A stretch of DNA of 64,000 nt from NCBI RefSeq assembly GCF_002260525.1, contig NZ_MRYI01000021.1, forward strand, positions 1-64,000, given 5' to 3'. The stretch's first letter is position 1. The number at the start of each line of letters is the position of its first letter. Position numbers and translations under genes: made by a program. The notes below the pieces were generated by a model. The model was not told where the DNA came from. It did no database searches and was given only the letters and a program-made list of their open reading frames with translations. This document shows, piece after piece, positions 8,841 through 19,461 of this stretch. Source of the DNA: Hahella sp. CCB-MM4. Its GTDB lineage: Bacteria > Pseudomonadota > Gammaproteobacteria > Pseudomonadales > Oleiphilaceae.

Positions 8841-9455
8841 TCAGAGATTGTTCAGCATCTCGCGAACCGGCTTGTAACTACGTCGATGGATCTCAGACAC
8901 CCCTAAAGTTTTCAGAGCTGAAAGATGTTGCGCCGTTGGATAGCCCTTATGTACAGCCAGCCCATACCCGGGATAGACCGCGTCCAGTCTTTCCATTTCC
9001 AGGTCCCGCTCCACCTTGGCCAATATGGAAGCGGCGGATATTGCTGCCACCTTACTGTCGCCCTTCACTATTGCTTCAGCAGGGATGGCCAACTTGGGCA
9101 GTTTATTACCATCAATTTGCGCATACTCTGCCGCGGGCTCCAGTTTTTCCACCGCCCGTTTCATCGCAAGAAGACTGGCTTGTAGAATATTGATGTCATC
9201 AATTTCCTCAACCGTACACCAGGCCGTCGCCCAGGCAAGCGCTTTCTCCTTGATTTCATCTCTTAGAAACAGCCGCTTTTCGTGGGTCAGTTTCTTGGAA
9301 TCTTTCAATCCTGCTATCGGGTTTTCAGGATCCAGTATGACGGCGGCAGCGACAACAGGTCCGGCCAAAGGACCTCTTCCAACCTCATCCACTCCGGCAA
9401 TGAGCATGGTTCCCGTTTTGAAGTTATCAAATAAACTGATTTGTGATTCGGTCAT
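8841..9455 (-). CDS. rnhB: Ribonuclease HII
   Basis: 204 residues. The catalytic motif [14 protein letters not shown] near residue 20 supplies the first Asp-Glu pair, and the later IDGN and [14 protein letters not shown]-like ([13 protein letters not shown]) segments are the other RNase HII signatures. It removes ribonucleotides and RNA primers from DNA. It is the last gene of the lipid A block, 42 bases after lpxB. dnaE, which often follows rnhB in gammaproteobacteria, is not here: the next gene is the DUF4124 protein. Confidence 0.97.
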   Translation of the reverse strand: MTESQISLFDNFKTGTMLIAGVDEVGRGPLAGPVVAAAVILDPENPIAGLKDSKKLTHEKRLFLRDEIKEKALAWATAWCTVEEIDDINILQASLLAMKRAVEKLEPAAEYAQIDGNKLPKLAIPAEAIVKGDSKVAAISAASILAKVERDLEMERLDAVYPGYGLAVHKGYPTAQHLSALKTLGVSEIHRRSYKPVREMLNNL

Positions 9456-9497
9456 AACTTAGACTGAGTCATACCTTAATTTAATTATGCCTTAGCT

Positions 9498-10694
9498 TTA
9501 CTCATGTCTGGCTTGGGCTGTATCAGAAGAAAATTGGGACTGAATCAGCTTGGCGATGGATTCAGCCGCCACTTTGTCAGCATCCTGTTTGATCTGAAGA
9601 TGGAGGTCCGTAAACTTCTTCTCAAGAGATTTACTCTGCTCCGGTTGAAGGGACGCCAATACCGCTTTACCCAGAGACTGAGGGTTCGCATTGTGCTGAA
9701 TAAGTTCGGGGACCAGGGCTTCGTCTGCCAAAAGATTGGGCAATGAGATATATTTCGCTTTGAGCAGGCGCTTCATAATCCAATAGGTCAATGGGGCCAT
9801 TTTATATGCCACCACCATCGGCCGCTTAGCCAGCATCGCTTCCAGCGTTGCTGTCCCGGAAGCCATGAGAATCGAATCAGCCGCCTGCATGACGTCCCTG
9901 GAATGCCCATCCATTATGATCAGCGGCAGATCGACTCCCGCCTGCTCCAACTGCATTTGAATCTGTTTCTTTCGATGAGGATTAGCCGCCGGCAACAGGA
10001 ACGTCAACTGCGGACGACGCTTGTGCAGCCAGAGCATCGTTTGAATAAACACAGGCCCCAGCATTTTAACTTCTCCGCCCCTTGAGCCCGGCAGTACAGC
10101 AATAATCTGTCCCTCTTTCGCAGAAACACCCAATCGTTCCCGCGCCTCTGCTTTAACAGGATGGAGGGGCATCATTTCAGCCAGCGGATGCCCGACAAAC
10201 TGTACGGGTACTTTATGCTGTCGATAAAATCCGGCCTCAAATGGCAACAAAGTAAGCATCAGATCCACAGCTCGTGCGATCTTGAATATCCTATTCTGAC
10301 GCCATGCCCAAACCGAAGGGCTGACATAATGAGCGGTTTTGATACCCTTTGCTCTCAGACGAAGTTCCACACCGATATTAAAATCAGGAGCATCAATACC
10401 AATAAAGACAGCGGGACGACGGGAGGTGAAGTGTTCAAGTAGCTGGCGGCGCATTGAGAACAATTCCGGCAGCCTGCCAAGAACTTCTACCAAGCCCATG
10501 ATCGATAGTCTTTCCATGGGAAACAGCGAATTGAAGCCTTCGGCCATCATCTGCGGGCCCCCAATACCCTCAAACCTGGCACTGGGAAAAAGCTTTTTCA
10601 GTTCTCTGATTAGACCGGCACCTAGCAAATCGCCCGACGCCTCACCGGCAATGATGCCGATTAGAAGGGGGGTTTCAGGATCAGGTATCGACAC
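9498..10694 (-). CDS. lpxB: Lipid-A-disaccharide synthase LpxB
   Basis: 398 residues. The N-terminal IGIIAGEASGDLLGAGLI and the VGHPLAE and VLPGSRGGEV motifs are those of the GT19 family. It joins UDP-diacylglucosamine and lipid X to form the lipid A disaccharide at the inner face of the inner membrane. The only reasonable start is the GTG at 10694, whose first G is the last base of the lpxA TAG stop (TAGTG), so translation is probably coupled to lpxA. Confidence 0.98.
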   Translation of the reverse strand: MSIPDPETPLLIGIIAGEASGDLLGAGLIRELKKLFPSARFEGIGGPQMMAEGFNSLFPMERLSIMGLVEVLGRLPELFSMRRQLLEHFTSRRPAVFIGIDAPDFNIGVELRLRAKGIKTAHYVSPSVWAWRQNRIFKIARAVDLMLTLLPFEAGFYRQHKVPVQFVGHPLAEMMPLHPVKAEARERLGVSAKEGQIIAVLPGSRGGEVKMLGPVFIQTMLWLHKRRPQLTFLLPAANPHRKKQIQMQLEQAGVDLPLIIMDGHSRDVMQAADSILMASGTATLEAMLAKRPMVVAYKMAPLTYWIMKRLLKAKYISLPNLLADEALVPELIQHNANPQSLGKAVLASLQPEQSKSLEKKFTDLHLQIKQDADKVAAESIAKLIQSQFSSDTAQARHE

Positions 10695-11467
10695 TAACGA
10701 ACGATACCTCGTGTTGAAGCTTTCAGGCTATCAACAAATATCTGAACCTCGGGGAATTCACCTGCGGTTTCGGCAAGTTGTTCAAGAGCCTGCTCTAAGG
10801 TGAGATTCTGGCGATAGAGGATCTTGTAGGCACGGCGCAAGGCTTGCATAGCATCCTTTGAAAAGCCGCGTCTTTTCAAACCTTCATAATTCAGACCATG
10901 AGCGGTGGCAGACTGTCCACCGGACATCACGTAAGCGGGGACATCTTTAAGCACAATACTGCCCCCGGCACACATACTATGTTGTCCGATTTTGCAGAAC
11001 TGATGCACCATGGTGCCGCCGCCAAGAATAGCCCAGTTACCCACATGGACATGACCAGCCAAAGTCGCCATATTAGCCAGGATGGTGTTATCCCCTACGT
11101 TGCAGTCATGCGCAACATGCACGTAAGCCATCAACAGGTTGTGATTACCGATCCTGGTAACACCTTCATCCTGAACCGTTCCCCGATGGATAGTGCAGCT
11201 CTCCCGGATAATATTATGATCGCCGATCTCCAGTCTGGTCGGTTCGCCTTTATATTTCTTATCCTGATTAGCCTCACCCACACTTGAAAACTGGAAGATC
11301 TCATTATCGCGGCCGATCGTCGTGTGTCCGTTAATCACAACATGAGAATGAACGACTGTCCCTTCTCCGATCTCCACGTCTGGACCGATATAGGTCCAGG
11401 GACCAATTTTCACATCAGCGGCGATCTTGGCACCTTCTTCAATAATCGCCTGTGGGTGTATTGACAT
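10694..11467 (-). CDS. lpxA: UDP-N-acetylglucosamine acyltransferase LpxA
   Basis: 257 residues, the normal length. It consists of left-handed beta-helix hexapeptide repeats (for example [19 protein letters not shown]) with the catalytic-histidine region [16 protein letters not shown], and a C-terminal helical domain. It performs the first step of lipid A synthesis, O-acylation of UDP-GlcNAc from acyl-ACP. The ATG overlaps the fabZ stop by one base (TAATG). Confidence 0.99.
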   Translation of the reverse strand: MSIHPQAIIEEGAKIAADVKIGPWTYIGPDVEIGEGTVVHSHVVINGHTTIGRDNEIFQFSSVGEANQDKKYKGEPTRLEIGDHNIIRESCTIHRGTVQDEGVTRIGNHNLLMAYVHVAHDCNVGDNTILANMATLAGHVHVGNWAILGGGTMVHQFCKIGQHSMCAGGSIVLKDVPAYVMSGGQSATAHGLNYEGLKRRGFSKDAMQALRRAYKILYRQNLTLEQALEQLAETAGEFPEVQIFVDSLKASTRGIVR

Positions 11468-11913
11468 TAAAGTTGTCTCTCAGCCGTCAGAATATCTGCA
11501 GAACAAGCCAACTTTTCATCAACCAGTGCTCTACAGCTAAATTTCCAGATTCCACGTTTATCAGCGACAAAGTTTGCCTCAAGCATTAACCGATCTCCCG
11601 GCACCACAGGTCGCTTAAAGCGCACGTTATCAGAACCTGCAAGATAATACGTATATCCGTCCGCAGGTTTTTTGCCTGTTGTCACAAAACCAAGTATTCC
11701 AGCCACTTGCGCCATGGCTTCGACAATCAAAACGCCTGGAAAAATGGGATGATCCGGGAAGTGCCCGGTAAAAAACGGCTCATTAATCGAAATATTTTTA
11801 TATCCGACTATAGATTCACCCGACTTGATTTCGACAACCCTGTCCACCAGCAGAAATGGATAGCGGTGCGGCAGGTATTCTCTAATCTCATTAATGTCCA
11901 GAACGGTTTCCAT
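11467..11913 (-). CDS. fabZ: 3-hydroxyacyl-[acyl-carrier-protein] dehydratase FabZ
   Basis: 148 residues, hot-dog fold. The conserved [13 protein letters not shown] segment is near residues 14-26, the active-site histidine is in [13 protein letters not shown] at about residue 50, and the glutamate is in VEAMAQ. It dehydrates 3-hydroxyacyl-ACP in fatty acid elongation and so competes with LpxA and LpxD for the same substrates, which explains its place between lpxD and lpxA. Confidence 0.99.
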   Translation of the reverse strand: METVLDINEIREYLPHRYPFLLVDRVVEIKSGESIVGYKNISINEPFFTGHFPDHPIFPGVLIVEAMAQVAGILGFVTTGKKPADGYTYYLAGSDNVRFKRPVVPGDRLMLEANFVADKRGIWKFSCRALVDEKLACSADILTAERQL

Positions 11914-11979
11914 GTATCAATGGCCTCAAACAAATACGCGAACGCTTAACTCTTCGAATTCCACCCCAACCCTTGAGGG

Positions 11980-12993
11980 TTAGCGGTTTTTTTCGAGATC
12001 CCTGACCCGCCTTGCCAACTGATCCAGCTGCCGAAAGCGAGCCACATTTTTTCGCCAACTTTTATTCGGCTCCACGGCGGTACCTGAGGAATATACACCG
12101 GGTTCTTTAATGTGATGTGTCACCAAAGTCATTCCGGTAATCTGGACCCTATCCGTGATTTCCAAATGTCCCGCAATGCCGACACCGCCACCAATCATGC
12201 AATGACGACCGATACTGGAACTACCGGACACTCCAACACAGGCAGCCAGCACCGAGTAAGCCCCGACCCTGACGTTGTGTGCAATCTGTATCTGGTTATC
12301 CAGTTTGGCCCCCTGCTCGATCACGGTGTCATCAAGCGCTCCACGGTCAATCGTAGTACCGGCGCCTATTTCCACATCGTCACCGATAATAACGCCGCCA
12401 AGTTGCTCAATCTTAACCCAATCGCCCTGGTTAGGGGCAAAGCCGAATCCATCAGATCCAATAACAGTACCGCTGTGGATCAACACCCTGCTGCCTATGC
12501 TGACGCCATGGTAGATCGTCACGTTGGGCCGCAGCTGCACAGCACTCCCCAGGATGGTATCACGCCCGATATAACATCCAGCGCCTATCGTTGACCCCTT
12601 ACCGATTCTAACGCCAGATTCGATAACGGCATTGGGACCAACAACACAGTCACTTTCAATGACTGCGTCCTCAGCTATATGAGCGGAAGGAGAAATACCG
12701 CTCAAAGTAGACAGCACTGGAGCGAAAAGTTGACTAGCCAAAGCATAGCCCATATAGGGGTTGCTCATCATCAGTACATTGGTCGAACACTGTTCTGCCA
12801 GCTCTGGCTGCAGTATGACGGCTGCAGCGTTTGTCTGCTCCAGGTATTTGGCATAGTTTTGATTGGCTAAAAAACTCACCTCCGAGGAACCGGCCGACTG
12901 CAATGTTGCCAGACCGGAAATAACAACAGAGCCATCTCCTTTAAGGGTAGCTCCGATTTTGTCGGCGATTTCAGCCAAGGTCCATTGAGACAT
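11980..12993 (-). CDS. lpxD: UDP-3-O-(3-hydroxyacyl)glucosamine N-acyltransferase LpxD
   Basis: 337 residues. It has an N-terminal uridine-binding domain (about 1-100), a long hexapeptide-repeat helix, and the catalytic-histidine region IQIAHNVRVGAYSVLAA at about residues 235-250, ending in a basic helical tail. It adds the second acyl chain to the lipid A precursor. It is separated from skp by 28 bases and from fabZ by 66. Confidence 0.98.
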   Translation of the reverse strand: MSQWTLAEIADKIGATLKGDGSVVISGLATLQSAGSSEVSFLANQNYAKYLEQTNAAAVILQPELAEQCSTNVLMMSNPYMGYALASQLFAPVLSTLSGISPSAHIAEDAVIESDCVVGPNAVIESGVRIGKGSTIGAGCYIGRDTILGSAVQLRPNVTIYHGVSIGSRVLIHSGTVIGSDGFGFAPNQGDWVKIEQLGGVIIGDDVEIGAGTTIDRGALDDTVIEQGAKLDNQIQIAHNVRVGAYSVLAACVGVSGSSSIGRHCMIGGGVGIAGHLEITDRVQITGMTLVTHHIKEPGVYSSGTAVEPNKSWRKNVARFRQLDQLARRVRDLEKNR

Positions 12994-13021
12994 GGATCAA
13001 ACCTGCAGATTACAAAAATAC

Positions 13022-13531
13022 TTACTTGCTGTTTAATGCTTCAATAAGTTTAGCAGTAATGTCCATACCTGAACTGGCATGAACAACGAGCTTGCTGGGC
13101 AGAATCAGATCGATTTTCTCTTTTTCGGCGATTTCCCGAATAGCTTCATCCACTTTAGGCTTGGACTCTTGCAGAAACTGCTCTTCACGTTTGCTGATAG
13201 CATTCTGATATTTGTTTTTCAGGAAGTTAAACTCCTGAGCTTTACTCTCCAGCTCAGTACTGAGTTTAGTACGCTCAGACTCACTCATGATCGCCGCATC
13301 TTTTTTCAATCGATCCTGCAGTTTCTGTGCATTTTCACCTACTTCACGCAGGCGTTGTTCTTCGTCGACAAAATCTTTCTTCAACTGTTCACCGAAAGCT
13401 TTGGCTGCCTTGGAGGAAAGCAATGCAGTCCTGAAGTCTACTACGGCGATTTTCTGTTCAGCACTCGCTGCCATCGCCATCGTCGACAATACTGCTGTCA
13501 GAATTAATGCGGTTACCTGACTCAATTTCAT
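13022..13531 (-). CDS. skp: Periplasmic chaperone Skp (OmpH family)
   Basis: 169 residues with a signal peptide (LTAVLSTMAMAASA, cleavage near residue 24), an N-terminal strand (KIAVVDFRTALLSSKAAKAF), a long charged coiled-coil arm rich in Lys, Glu and Gln (about 45-130), and a return to the body domain (IDLILPSKLVVHAS). Skp trimers hold unfolded outer-membrane proteins on the way to BamA, encoded just upstream. Confidence 0.95.
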   Translation of the reverse strand: MKLSQVTALILTAVLSTMAMAASAEQKIAVVDFRTALLSSKAAKAFGEQLKKDFVDEEQRLREVGENAQKLQDRLKKDAAIMSESERTKLSTELESKAQEFNFLKNKYQNAISKREEQFLQESKPKVDEAIREIAEKEKIDLILPSKLVVHASSGMDITAKLIEALNSK

Positions 13532-13672
13532 TATTTTCTCCTTTTATCTCTGGTGTGCCGGAAGGTATATGATTGTTCGCCTGGCAGCAACATAATCAAA
13601 TCCGATTCGAAAACTGGCATAAGCGACCGAGCGCTACGCAGGGGCACAAAGTATAACTTATATGGTTTCTAT

Positions 13673-15985
13673 CTAAAGCGTCTGTCCCAAACGGAACTGG
13701 AAGAACTGTGTCTCATCGTCTTCCTCACTATTCAACGCTTTACCTAAACTGAAGGACAGAGGGCCAACTGGTGTAATCCAAGTCAATGCCACCCCCGCAG
13801 AGAACCTGAGTTCATCGATTGTAGGATCATATCCGCGGCTGGTATCAAACACATTTCCACCGTCCAGGAACAAGACACTTCGAATCTGTGAATGGTCTTT
13901 CATGACTGCAAACGGGAAGATCAATTCTAGACTAGATTCCACCTTCACGTTTCCACCAAACGGATCGGGCGTCAAATCACTGCCATCCGGATCCGGGGTA
14001 CTTGTAGGCCCTAAAGAGTTGGACTCATAGCCACGAACGGAGCCAAAGCCACCAGCAAGATAGTGTTCAAAAAACGGCAGCCTATCCTGATCGCCATAAC
14101 CATCGCCATAGGCCAGCTCTCCCCGAAGATGCACGGCCCATTCATGATCCTGGGTCACAGGGTAATATTGATCATTGTTATATGACAGCTTGTAATAGGT
14201 ATAGTCACTGATTTCAGGCAGAGCGATCTTAGCAGTCAGTGCCTGCGACATCCCCTTCGTGGGAAATAAGCCCCGGTTCAGGGTTGAACGACTCCATGAT
14301 GCGGTAGTCTCAAAAAATGTATAGCTATTACCGTTTTCCTCAAGGAAGTTGGCAATCTCAAGTGCCGGAAACTCTGTGGTTTTAATCCTGGTATGAGTAA
14401 CACCCATACCAAAATTCAGGCGCGTAAACGGATCTATCGGATACCCGAAGTTAACTGAACCGCCCATGGAATCAGAAACGTAGGATGTAACATCCTCCTC
14501 ATCGTAGTCTGTCTCTTTATAGAACAGACTGAAACCACGACTAACGCCGTCAATCGTATAGTAGGGGTTTGTATAGGAGAAGTTGGCACTTTGGACTGAG
14601 GCGCTCTTATTTACCCCAAGAGAGACTCTCCGCCCTGTTCCCCAAAAATTCTTCTCTGAAATACTTGCTCCGACAACAACTCCGCTGCCTTGTGAAAATC
14701 CGAGGCTGGCAGAGAGGCTACCGGTGGGTTGCTCCTCAACGGTGTAATTAACATCAATCTGGTCATCAGTCCCAGGCACCAGAGGTGTTTCTACCGTTAC
14801 GGTTTTAAAGAATCCAAGTCGCTCCAGTTTGGACTTGGACAACTCTATGAGATCCGTCGAAGCCGCTGCGGCCTCCATTTGAACCATTTCCTGCCGCAAT
14901 ACTTCGTCGCTGGTGGTGACATTACCGCGGAAATTAATTCGCCTGACATAGGTCCGATTTCCCGGCTCGACATAAAACGTGACTGTCGCGGTGTTATCAT
15001 CATGGGGCTCTGGAACGGCATTCACACTGGCAAAAGTGTATCCCTCATTCCCCAGCCTCTTGGAAATGGCATCCGAAATAAAGGTGAGTTTCTGGCGCGA
15101 GAAAACATCTCCAGGTTTGGCAATAATAAGTTTACGCAGTTCTTCTTCGTCGACTTTGAGATCTCCTTTCATCTGTAGATCCCGTATAGTGAACTGCGGC
15201 CCTTCCTGAACATTGATGGTGATAAACACCTGCTCCTTGTCCGGAGAAACAGAAACCTGGGTCGATTCAATACTGAACTTGATATATCCGTTATCGAGAT
15301 AGTGAGAACGAATCCGCTCCAAATCACCATTAAGCTTTTCTTTGGAGTATTGGTCATTGCTCAATATGCTGGACCAAAACCCAGTCAGCTTTAATTCTAT
15401 AAGGTCGCGCAACTCTTCATCTGAAAAAGCGTTATTACCGACAATATTGATATGGTGAATCGCAGAAACAGGTCCTTCCTTGATATCAATTTTCAGTTTG
15501 ACCCGATTCCGGGGAAGCTCCTCGACCTGAGCATCCACCGATGCGTTATACCTCCCCTGGGCGACATAACTACGGAGAATTTCAAGTTCAATCCGCTCCA
15601 GAGTTGAACGTTGGAAAACCTCACCCTCGGCCAAACCGGCTGTTTTCAATCCTTTCAGCAGCTCGTCGGTCGGCAGGTTTTTGTTTCCCTCAACTTCGAT
15701 CTCACTGATCGAAGGACGCTCGACAACCGTTATTACCAGCGTACGTTCCTCACGCCCGACTTTGATATCGGTAAATAGCCCGGCAGCAAACAGGCTGCGG
15801 ATTGCCTCAGCCAGACGTTCGCTGTCAATTTCATCGCCAACGCTGACAGGAAATGCGCTGAAGACACTACCCGCCGATACCCTCTGGAGACCTTCGACAC
15901 GAATATCCTCAACTCTGAAGTCTGTATCAGAGGCACGCACACAAAAAGAGAGCACCAAGGCGAAAACAAATAAACTAAATCTCAT
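13673..15985 (-). CDS. bamA: Outer membrane protein assembly factor BamA
   Basis: 770 residues from the ATG at 15985, which begins a proper signal peptide (MRFSLFVFALVLSFCVRASD). A longer frame starting at 16075 would run into the end of rseP and adds 30 unlikely residues. Five POTRA domains fill about residues 22-420 (first strand FRVEDIRVEGLQRV), and the C-terminal 16-strand barrel contains FGSVRGYESNSLGP, the VRGF/Y-type lid motif. The last residue pattern FFQFRLGQTL is a little unusual, since many BamA proteins end in Phe or Trp. It is the core of the BAM complex. Confidence 0.97.
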   Translation of the reverse strand: MRFSLFVFALVLSFCVRASDTDFRVEDIRVEGLQRVSAGSVFSAFPVSVGDEIDSERLAEAIRSLFAAGLFTDIKVGREERTLVITVVERPSISEIEVEGNKNLPTDELLKGLKTAGLAEGEVFQRSTLERIELEILRSYVAQGRYNASVDAQVEELPRNRVKLKIDIKEGPVSAIHHINIVGNNAFSDEELRDLIELKLTGFWSSILSNDQYSKEKLNGDLERIRSHYLDNGYIKFSIESTQVSVSPDKEQVFITINVQEGPQFTIRDLQMKGDLKVDEEELRKLIIAKPGDVFSRQKLTFISDAISKRLGNEGYTFASVNAVPEPHDDNTATVTFYVEPGNRTYVRRINFRGNVTTSDEVLRQEMVQMEAAAASTDLIELSKSKLERLGFFKTVTVETPLVPGTDDQIDVNYTVEEQPTGSLSASLGFSQGSGVVVGASISEKNFWGTGRRVSLGVNKSASVQSANFSYTNPYYTIDGVSRGFSLFYKETDYDEEDVTSYVSDSMGGSVNFGYPIDPFTRLNFGMGVTHTRIKTTEFPALEIANFLEENGNSYTFFETTASWSRSTLNRGLFPTKGMSQALTAKIALPEISDYTYYKLSYNNDQYYPVTQDHEWAVHLRGELAYGDGYGDQDRLPFFEHYLAGGFGSVRGYESNSLGPTSTPDPDGSDLTPDPFGGNVKVESSLELIFPFAVMKDHSQIRSVLFLDGGNVFDTSRGYDPTIDELRFSAGVALTWITPVGPLSFSLGKALNSEEDDETQFFQFRLGQTL

Positions 15986-16025
15986 GAATACAACACGTAA
16001 ATTAGATTTGTAGGGAAACCAATTG

Positions 16026-17378
16026 CTACATTCTGGAGAGGTCGTTATAGAACGCGAAAAGCATGACAAATGCAATAATCGCCATACCGATTTTCAATCC
16101 CAATAGCTGTTTTTCTTCTGAAATAGGCTTGCCTCGCACCAGCTCGACAAAATAATAAAGGAGATGCCCGCCATCCAATACCGGAATAGGTAGTAGATTG
16201 AGAACTCCCAAGCTAATACTCAGATACGCAAGAAAGCTCAGAAAACTTTCCACACCTGAACTGGCAGAAGCACCAGCAACCTTAGCAATCGTGATCGGCC
16301 CCCCAAGATTTTCAATTGAGATGAGCCCCATTACCATTTTCTTGAGTGACCCCAGTGTCATGGCAGTCATATCCCAAGTCTTATTAAGAGCCTCACCCAC
16401 ACTGGCCAAGGGTCCATATTGTACGGTTCTTAGCAAGTGTTCAGGATATTTCGGAATCTGGGGGCCAGCTCCGATGTAGCCTGACACCTTCTCGTCCAGT
16501 TCCCGGCTTGCAGGTGTCATCAACAGTTCTACAGTCTCTTCCCCTCGGCGTACTTTCACATGGAGCAGCTTCTCGGGCGAGGACTTGATGACATCGACAA
16601 ATCCATACCAATCATCAATGGATTTACCGTCAATGGATATGATTTGATCACCCTTTAACAAACCTGCCGCCTTTGCACGGCTGTCTGGCTCGACCACGTC
16701 AATAATCGGCAATAATTCAGGCCTGAATGGCTCAATTCCGAGAGCCTTCATGGGATCTGGCTCTACGACCCCCACCAGCCACTGATCAATCCCCAACCTG
16801 TAAGTATTTTCCTGACCACTATCAATTGATCTAACCTCCAGCTCGATCTCGCCAGAGTCACCCAATCGTCTTAAAAACTGAATATTAACGTCCGCCCAGC
16901 TGGCTGTAGCGACCCCATCTACCGCGACAATCTCATTGTTCGGCTCAAGCCCAGCCATTTGGGACACCGATTCAGGCGAGACCTCGCCAACCACAGGGAC
17001 TACCGTTTGGGTACCGAGCAGAAACATGAACCAATAGGCCAATATGGCAAACAAGAAATTAGCAATCGGCCCTGCCGCGGCAATTGCGATACGACTTAAT
17101 ACAGGCTGGCGATTAAAGGCATAGGGTAGCTCTGCCTCACTAACATCCCCTTCCCGTTCATCCAGCATTTTGACGTAACCGCCCAAAGGAAGAGCGGCCA
17201 CAACAAATTCGGTATTGCGTTTATCTCTCCAGGTATACAGAGGCTTTCCGAAGCCAATGGAGAATCGCAGGACTTTAACTCCACATCGACGCGCCACCCA
17301 AAAATGGCCAAATTCGTGGATACTTACCAACACTCCCAGAGTGACGATTAGAGCGAGGATGGTTTGGATAATCATCAT
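16026..17378 (-). CDS. rseP: Regulated intramembrane site-2 protease RseP
   Basis: 450 residues. The zinc site HEFGH lies in the first transmembrane helix (about residues 22-26), and the third ligand region is PIPVLDGGHLLYY near the C-terminus. Two PDZ domains lie between (about 115-290), with IVAVDGVATASWADV and IISIDGKSIDDWYG as their carboxylate-binding parts. It cleaves anti-sigma factor RseA to release sigma-E. It lies just upstream of bamA, the usual pairing. Confidence 0.97.
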   Translation of the reverse strand: MMIIQTILALIVTLGVLVSIHEFGHFWVARRCGVKVLRFSIGFGKPLYTWRDKRNTEFVVAALPLGGYVKMLDEREGDVSEAELPYAFNRQPVLSRIAIAAAGPIANFLFAILAYWFMFLLGTQTVVPVVGEVSPESVSQMAGLEPNNEIVAVDGVATASWADVNIQFLRRLGDSGEIELEVRSIDSGQENTYRLGIDQWLVGVVEPDPMKALGIEPFRPELLPIIDVVEPDSRAKAAGLLKGDQIISIDGKSIDDWYGFVDVIKSSPEKLLHVKVRRGEETVELLMTPASRELDEKVSGYIGAGPQIPKYPEHLLRTVQYGPLASVGEALNKTWDMTAMTLGSLKKMVMGLISIENLGGPITIAKVAGASASSGVESFLSFLAYLSISLGVLNLLPIPVLDGGHLLYYFVELVRGKPISEEKQLLGLKIGMAIIAFVMLFAFYNDLSRM

Positions 17379-17431
17379 GAAGATACTATGTCAGTGGCCG
17401 GCTTCATATGTGAGTTAAATTTCAGTTATAT

Positions 17432-18631
17432 TCATCGGCAGTTTTCTATCCAGCTGAACGCCTGTTTTCGAGCCATTTTATCCGCTGCCAGCACTTCATC
17501 CAACGACTGTGCCGCATTAATTTCCACGATTGAAAGACAATGCTGAATAACTTCCGGTATTTGCATGAATCCGATTTCTTGGCGCAGAAACGCTGCTACA
17601 GCAACTTCATTAGCAGCATTCAAGATTGCGGGGGCAGTTCCACCGGACGCAAAAGCCGACTCAGCTAACGCCAGACATGGGAATCGATCTCTGTCAGGCG
17701 GAGAGAAATTCAGCCGAGATACCTTAAACAGATCAAGAGAAGCCACACCTGAGTCAATTCGATCAGGCCAAGACAATCCATAAGCGATCGGTGTTCGCAT
17801 ATCCGGGTTGCCCATTTGAGAAATAATGGACCCATCAGAATACTCCACCATTGAGTGAATGATCGATTCCGGATGAATATGAACATCCACAAACTCAGGG
17901 GAGATATCAAATAGCCAGCAGGCTTCAATAAGCTCAAGTCCCTTATTCATCAACGTGGCAGAATCAACAGATATCTTCTGTCCCATCGACCAATTAGGGT
18001 GTTTACATGCCTGGGCAGGAGTCACTTCAGCCAGCTGACTGGCGGAAAAATCCCGAAACGGGCCTCCGGAAGCTGTCAGCAACACCCTCCGTACACCACA
18101 CTCAGATAACTTAGTCCCGTTTGCCAATCTTTGAGCAGACATGGGCAAACACTGATAAATGGCATTGTGCTCACTGTCTATGGGCAATAACTCTGCACCG
18201 CTAGCATGCACAGCATCCATAAACAGGCGCCCTGTCATGACCAACGCCTCTTTGTTGGCCAACAACACTCTCTTTCCGGCATGAACCGCCGCAAGCGTCG
18301 GCGCTAATCCGGCTGCTCCGACAATTGCAGCCACAACGACATCCACATCCTGAGAACTGGCCACCGCTTCCAGGGACTCCATCCCACAAAGAACCTGTGT
18401 TCTAATTCCAGCGGTGTCTAGTCGTGCAGAAAAATCAGATACATCCACCTGCTCAGCCAAAACGGCATATTCAGGTGTATATAAACGACATAATTCGAAC
18501 AGGCGATCAAGGTTGCGATGGGCCGTCAGTGCGTAGACCTTAAACCTTTCCGGATGCTGCGAAATAACACTTAACGTGCTTTCGCCAATAGATCCGGTAG
18601 CTCCGAGGACAGTAACTCGCTTCACACTCAT
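17432..18631 (-). CDS. dxr: 1-deoxy-D-xylulose 5-phosphate reductoisomerase (Dxr/IspC)
   Basis: 399 residues. NADPH-binding [15 protein letters not shown] is at the N-terminus, and the metal and substrate motifs [13 protein letters not shown] and [17 protein letters not shown] are present. It makes 2-C-methylerythritol 4-phosphate in the MEP isoprenoid pathway. The start is placed at 18631, where the ATG shares its A with the cdsA TGA (TGATG), the expected coupled overlap; the earlier in-frame ATG at 18646 would overlap cdsA by 16 bases. Confidence 0.97.
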   Translation of the reverse strand: MSVKRVTVLGATGSIGESTLSVISQHPERFKVYALTAHRNLDRLFELCRLYTPEYAVLAEQVDVSDFSARLDTAGIRTQVLCGMESLEAVASSQDVDVVVAAIVGAAGLAPTLAAVHAGKRVLLANKEALVMTGRLFMDAVHASGAELLPIDSEHNAIYQCLPMSAQRLANGTKLSECGVRRVLLTASGGPFRDFSASQLAEVTPAQACKHPNWSMGQKISVDSATLMNKGLELIEACWLFDISPEFVDVHIHPESIIHSMVEYSDGSIISQMGNPDMRTPIAYGLSWPDRIDSGVASLDLFKVSRLNFSPPDRDRFPCLALAESAFASGGTAPAILNAANEVAVAAFLRQEIGFMQIPEVIQHCLSIVEINAAQSLDEVLAADKMARKQAFSWIENCR

Positions 18632-19461
18632 CAACCCTGAATCCATCCGGTCACCAAAGCCAATAATACAAAAATTGGCGCAGCTGCCGTCACACTATCT
18701 ATCCGATCGAGAATTCCACCATGCCCCGGCAATATCTGACTGCTATCCTTGATTCCTACGACCCTTTTACCCAGGCTCTCCAACAAGTCGCCAATAATTG
18801 AGAATATGGCAGCTGACAATGTCATCATCCATAATACTCCGGTTTGCGAAGGGGATATTTCCATAAGCGGGGAAACAACAAACGGCAGCACTGAAACAGC
18901 CACCAACCCACCAATGGCCCCCTCGACAGATTTACCGGGACTCACCGCAGGCGCCAGCTTACGACGCCCAAATGTTTTACCGGCAAAATAGGCCCCTATA
19001 TCGGCAGCCCAAACGATAAGAAAGATATAGATAACAAGCCAAATCGTTGATACTTCAGGGTTCACCTGCACCACACCGGCCCTGAGACTGACCAAAGCCT
19101 TCCAGGCGGGCACAATCACCAACAATCCGGCCAGACATCGCAGCCAGACCGGTTGCCAGATTGCAGTTGAAGAGGGAAAGTTTAGAATCAGATAAAACGC
19201 GAACAACCACCAGACTGCCGCAACTCCCAGCACGACAAGTGGTGATAGATACCAGGCCAACACGAGACACCCGGCAGTTACCAATGCATAAAGCAACCTA
19301 GATGACTGGCGCTCCCATCCAGAGATCCGTGCCCACTCCCAAGCTCCAATAGTCACGATTCCTCCAATAAAGAGAGCAAATCCGAGAATATTGGTAGCAA
19401 ACACCCCAATCAAAAACAGAGGCGCGATAATTAAAGCGGTAATTACCCTTTGCTTTAACAC
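18631..19461 (-). CDS. cdsA: Phosphatidate cytidylyltransferase CdsA
   Basis: 276 residues, integral membrane with about seven to eight hydrophobic helices. The signature is split over [14 protein letters not shown] and [28 protein letters not shown], read in two pieces near residues 180-193 and 230-257. It makes CDP-diacylglycerol, the precursor of all phospholipids. The start is the GTG at 19461, inside the last codons of uppS (7-base overlap); no ATG exists near the N-terminus. Confidence 0.97.
   Translation of the reverse strand: MLKQRVITALIIAPLFLIGVFATNILGFALFIGGIVTIGAWEWARISGWERQSSRLLYALVTAGCLVLAWYLSPLVVLGVAAVWWLFAFYLILNFPSSTAIWQPVWLRCLAGLLVIVPAWKALVSLRAGVVQVNPEVSTIWLVIYIFLIVWAADIGAYFAGKTFGRRKLAPAVSPGKSVEGAIGGLVAVSVLPFVVSPLMEISPSQTGVLWMMTLSAAIFSIIGDLLESLGKRVVGIKDSSQILPGHGGILDRIDSVTAAAPIFVLLALVTGWIQG

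Noticed and set aside
15986-16075. N-terminal extension of BamA by 30 residues
   Set aside because: It would overlap rseP and place extra residues before a good signal peptide that starts at 15985.
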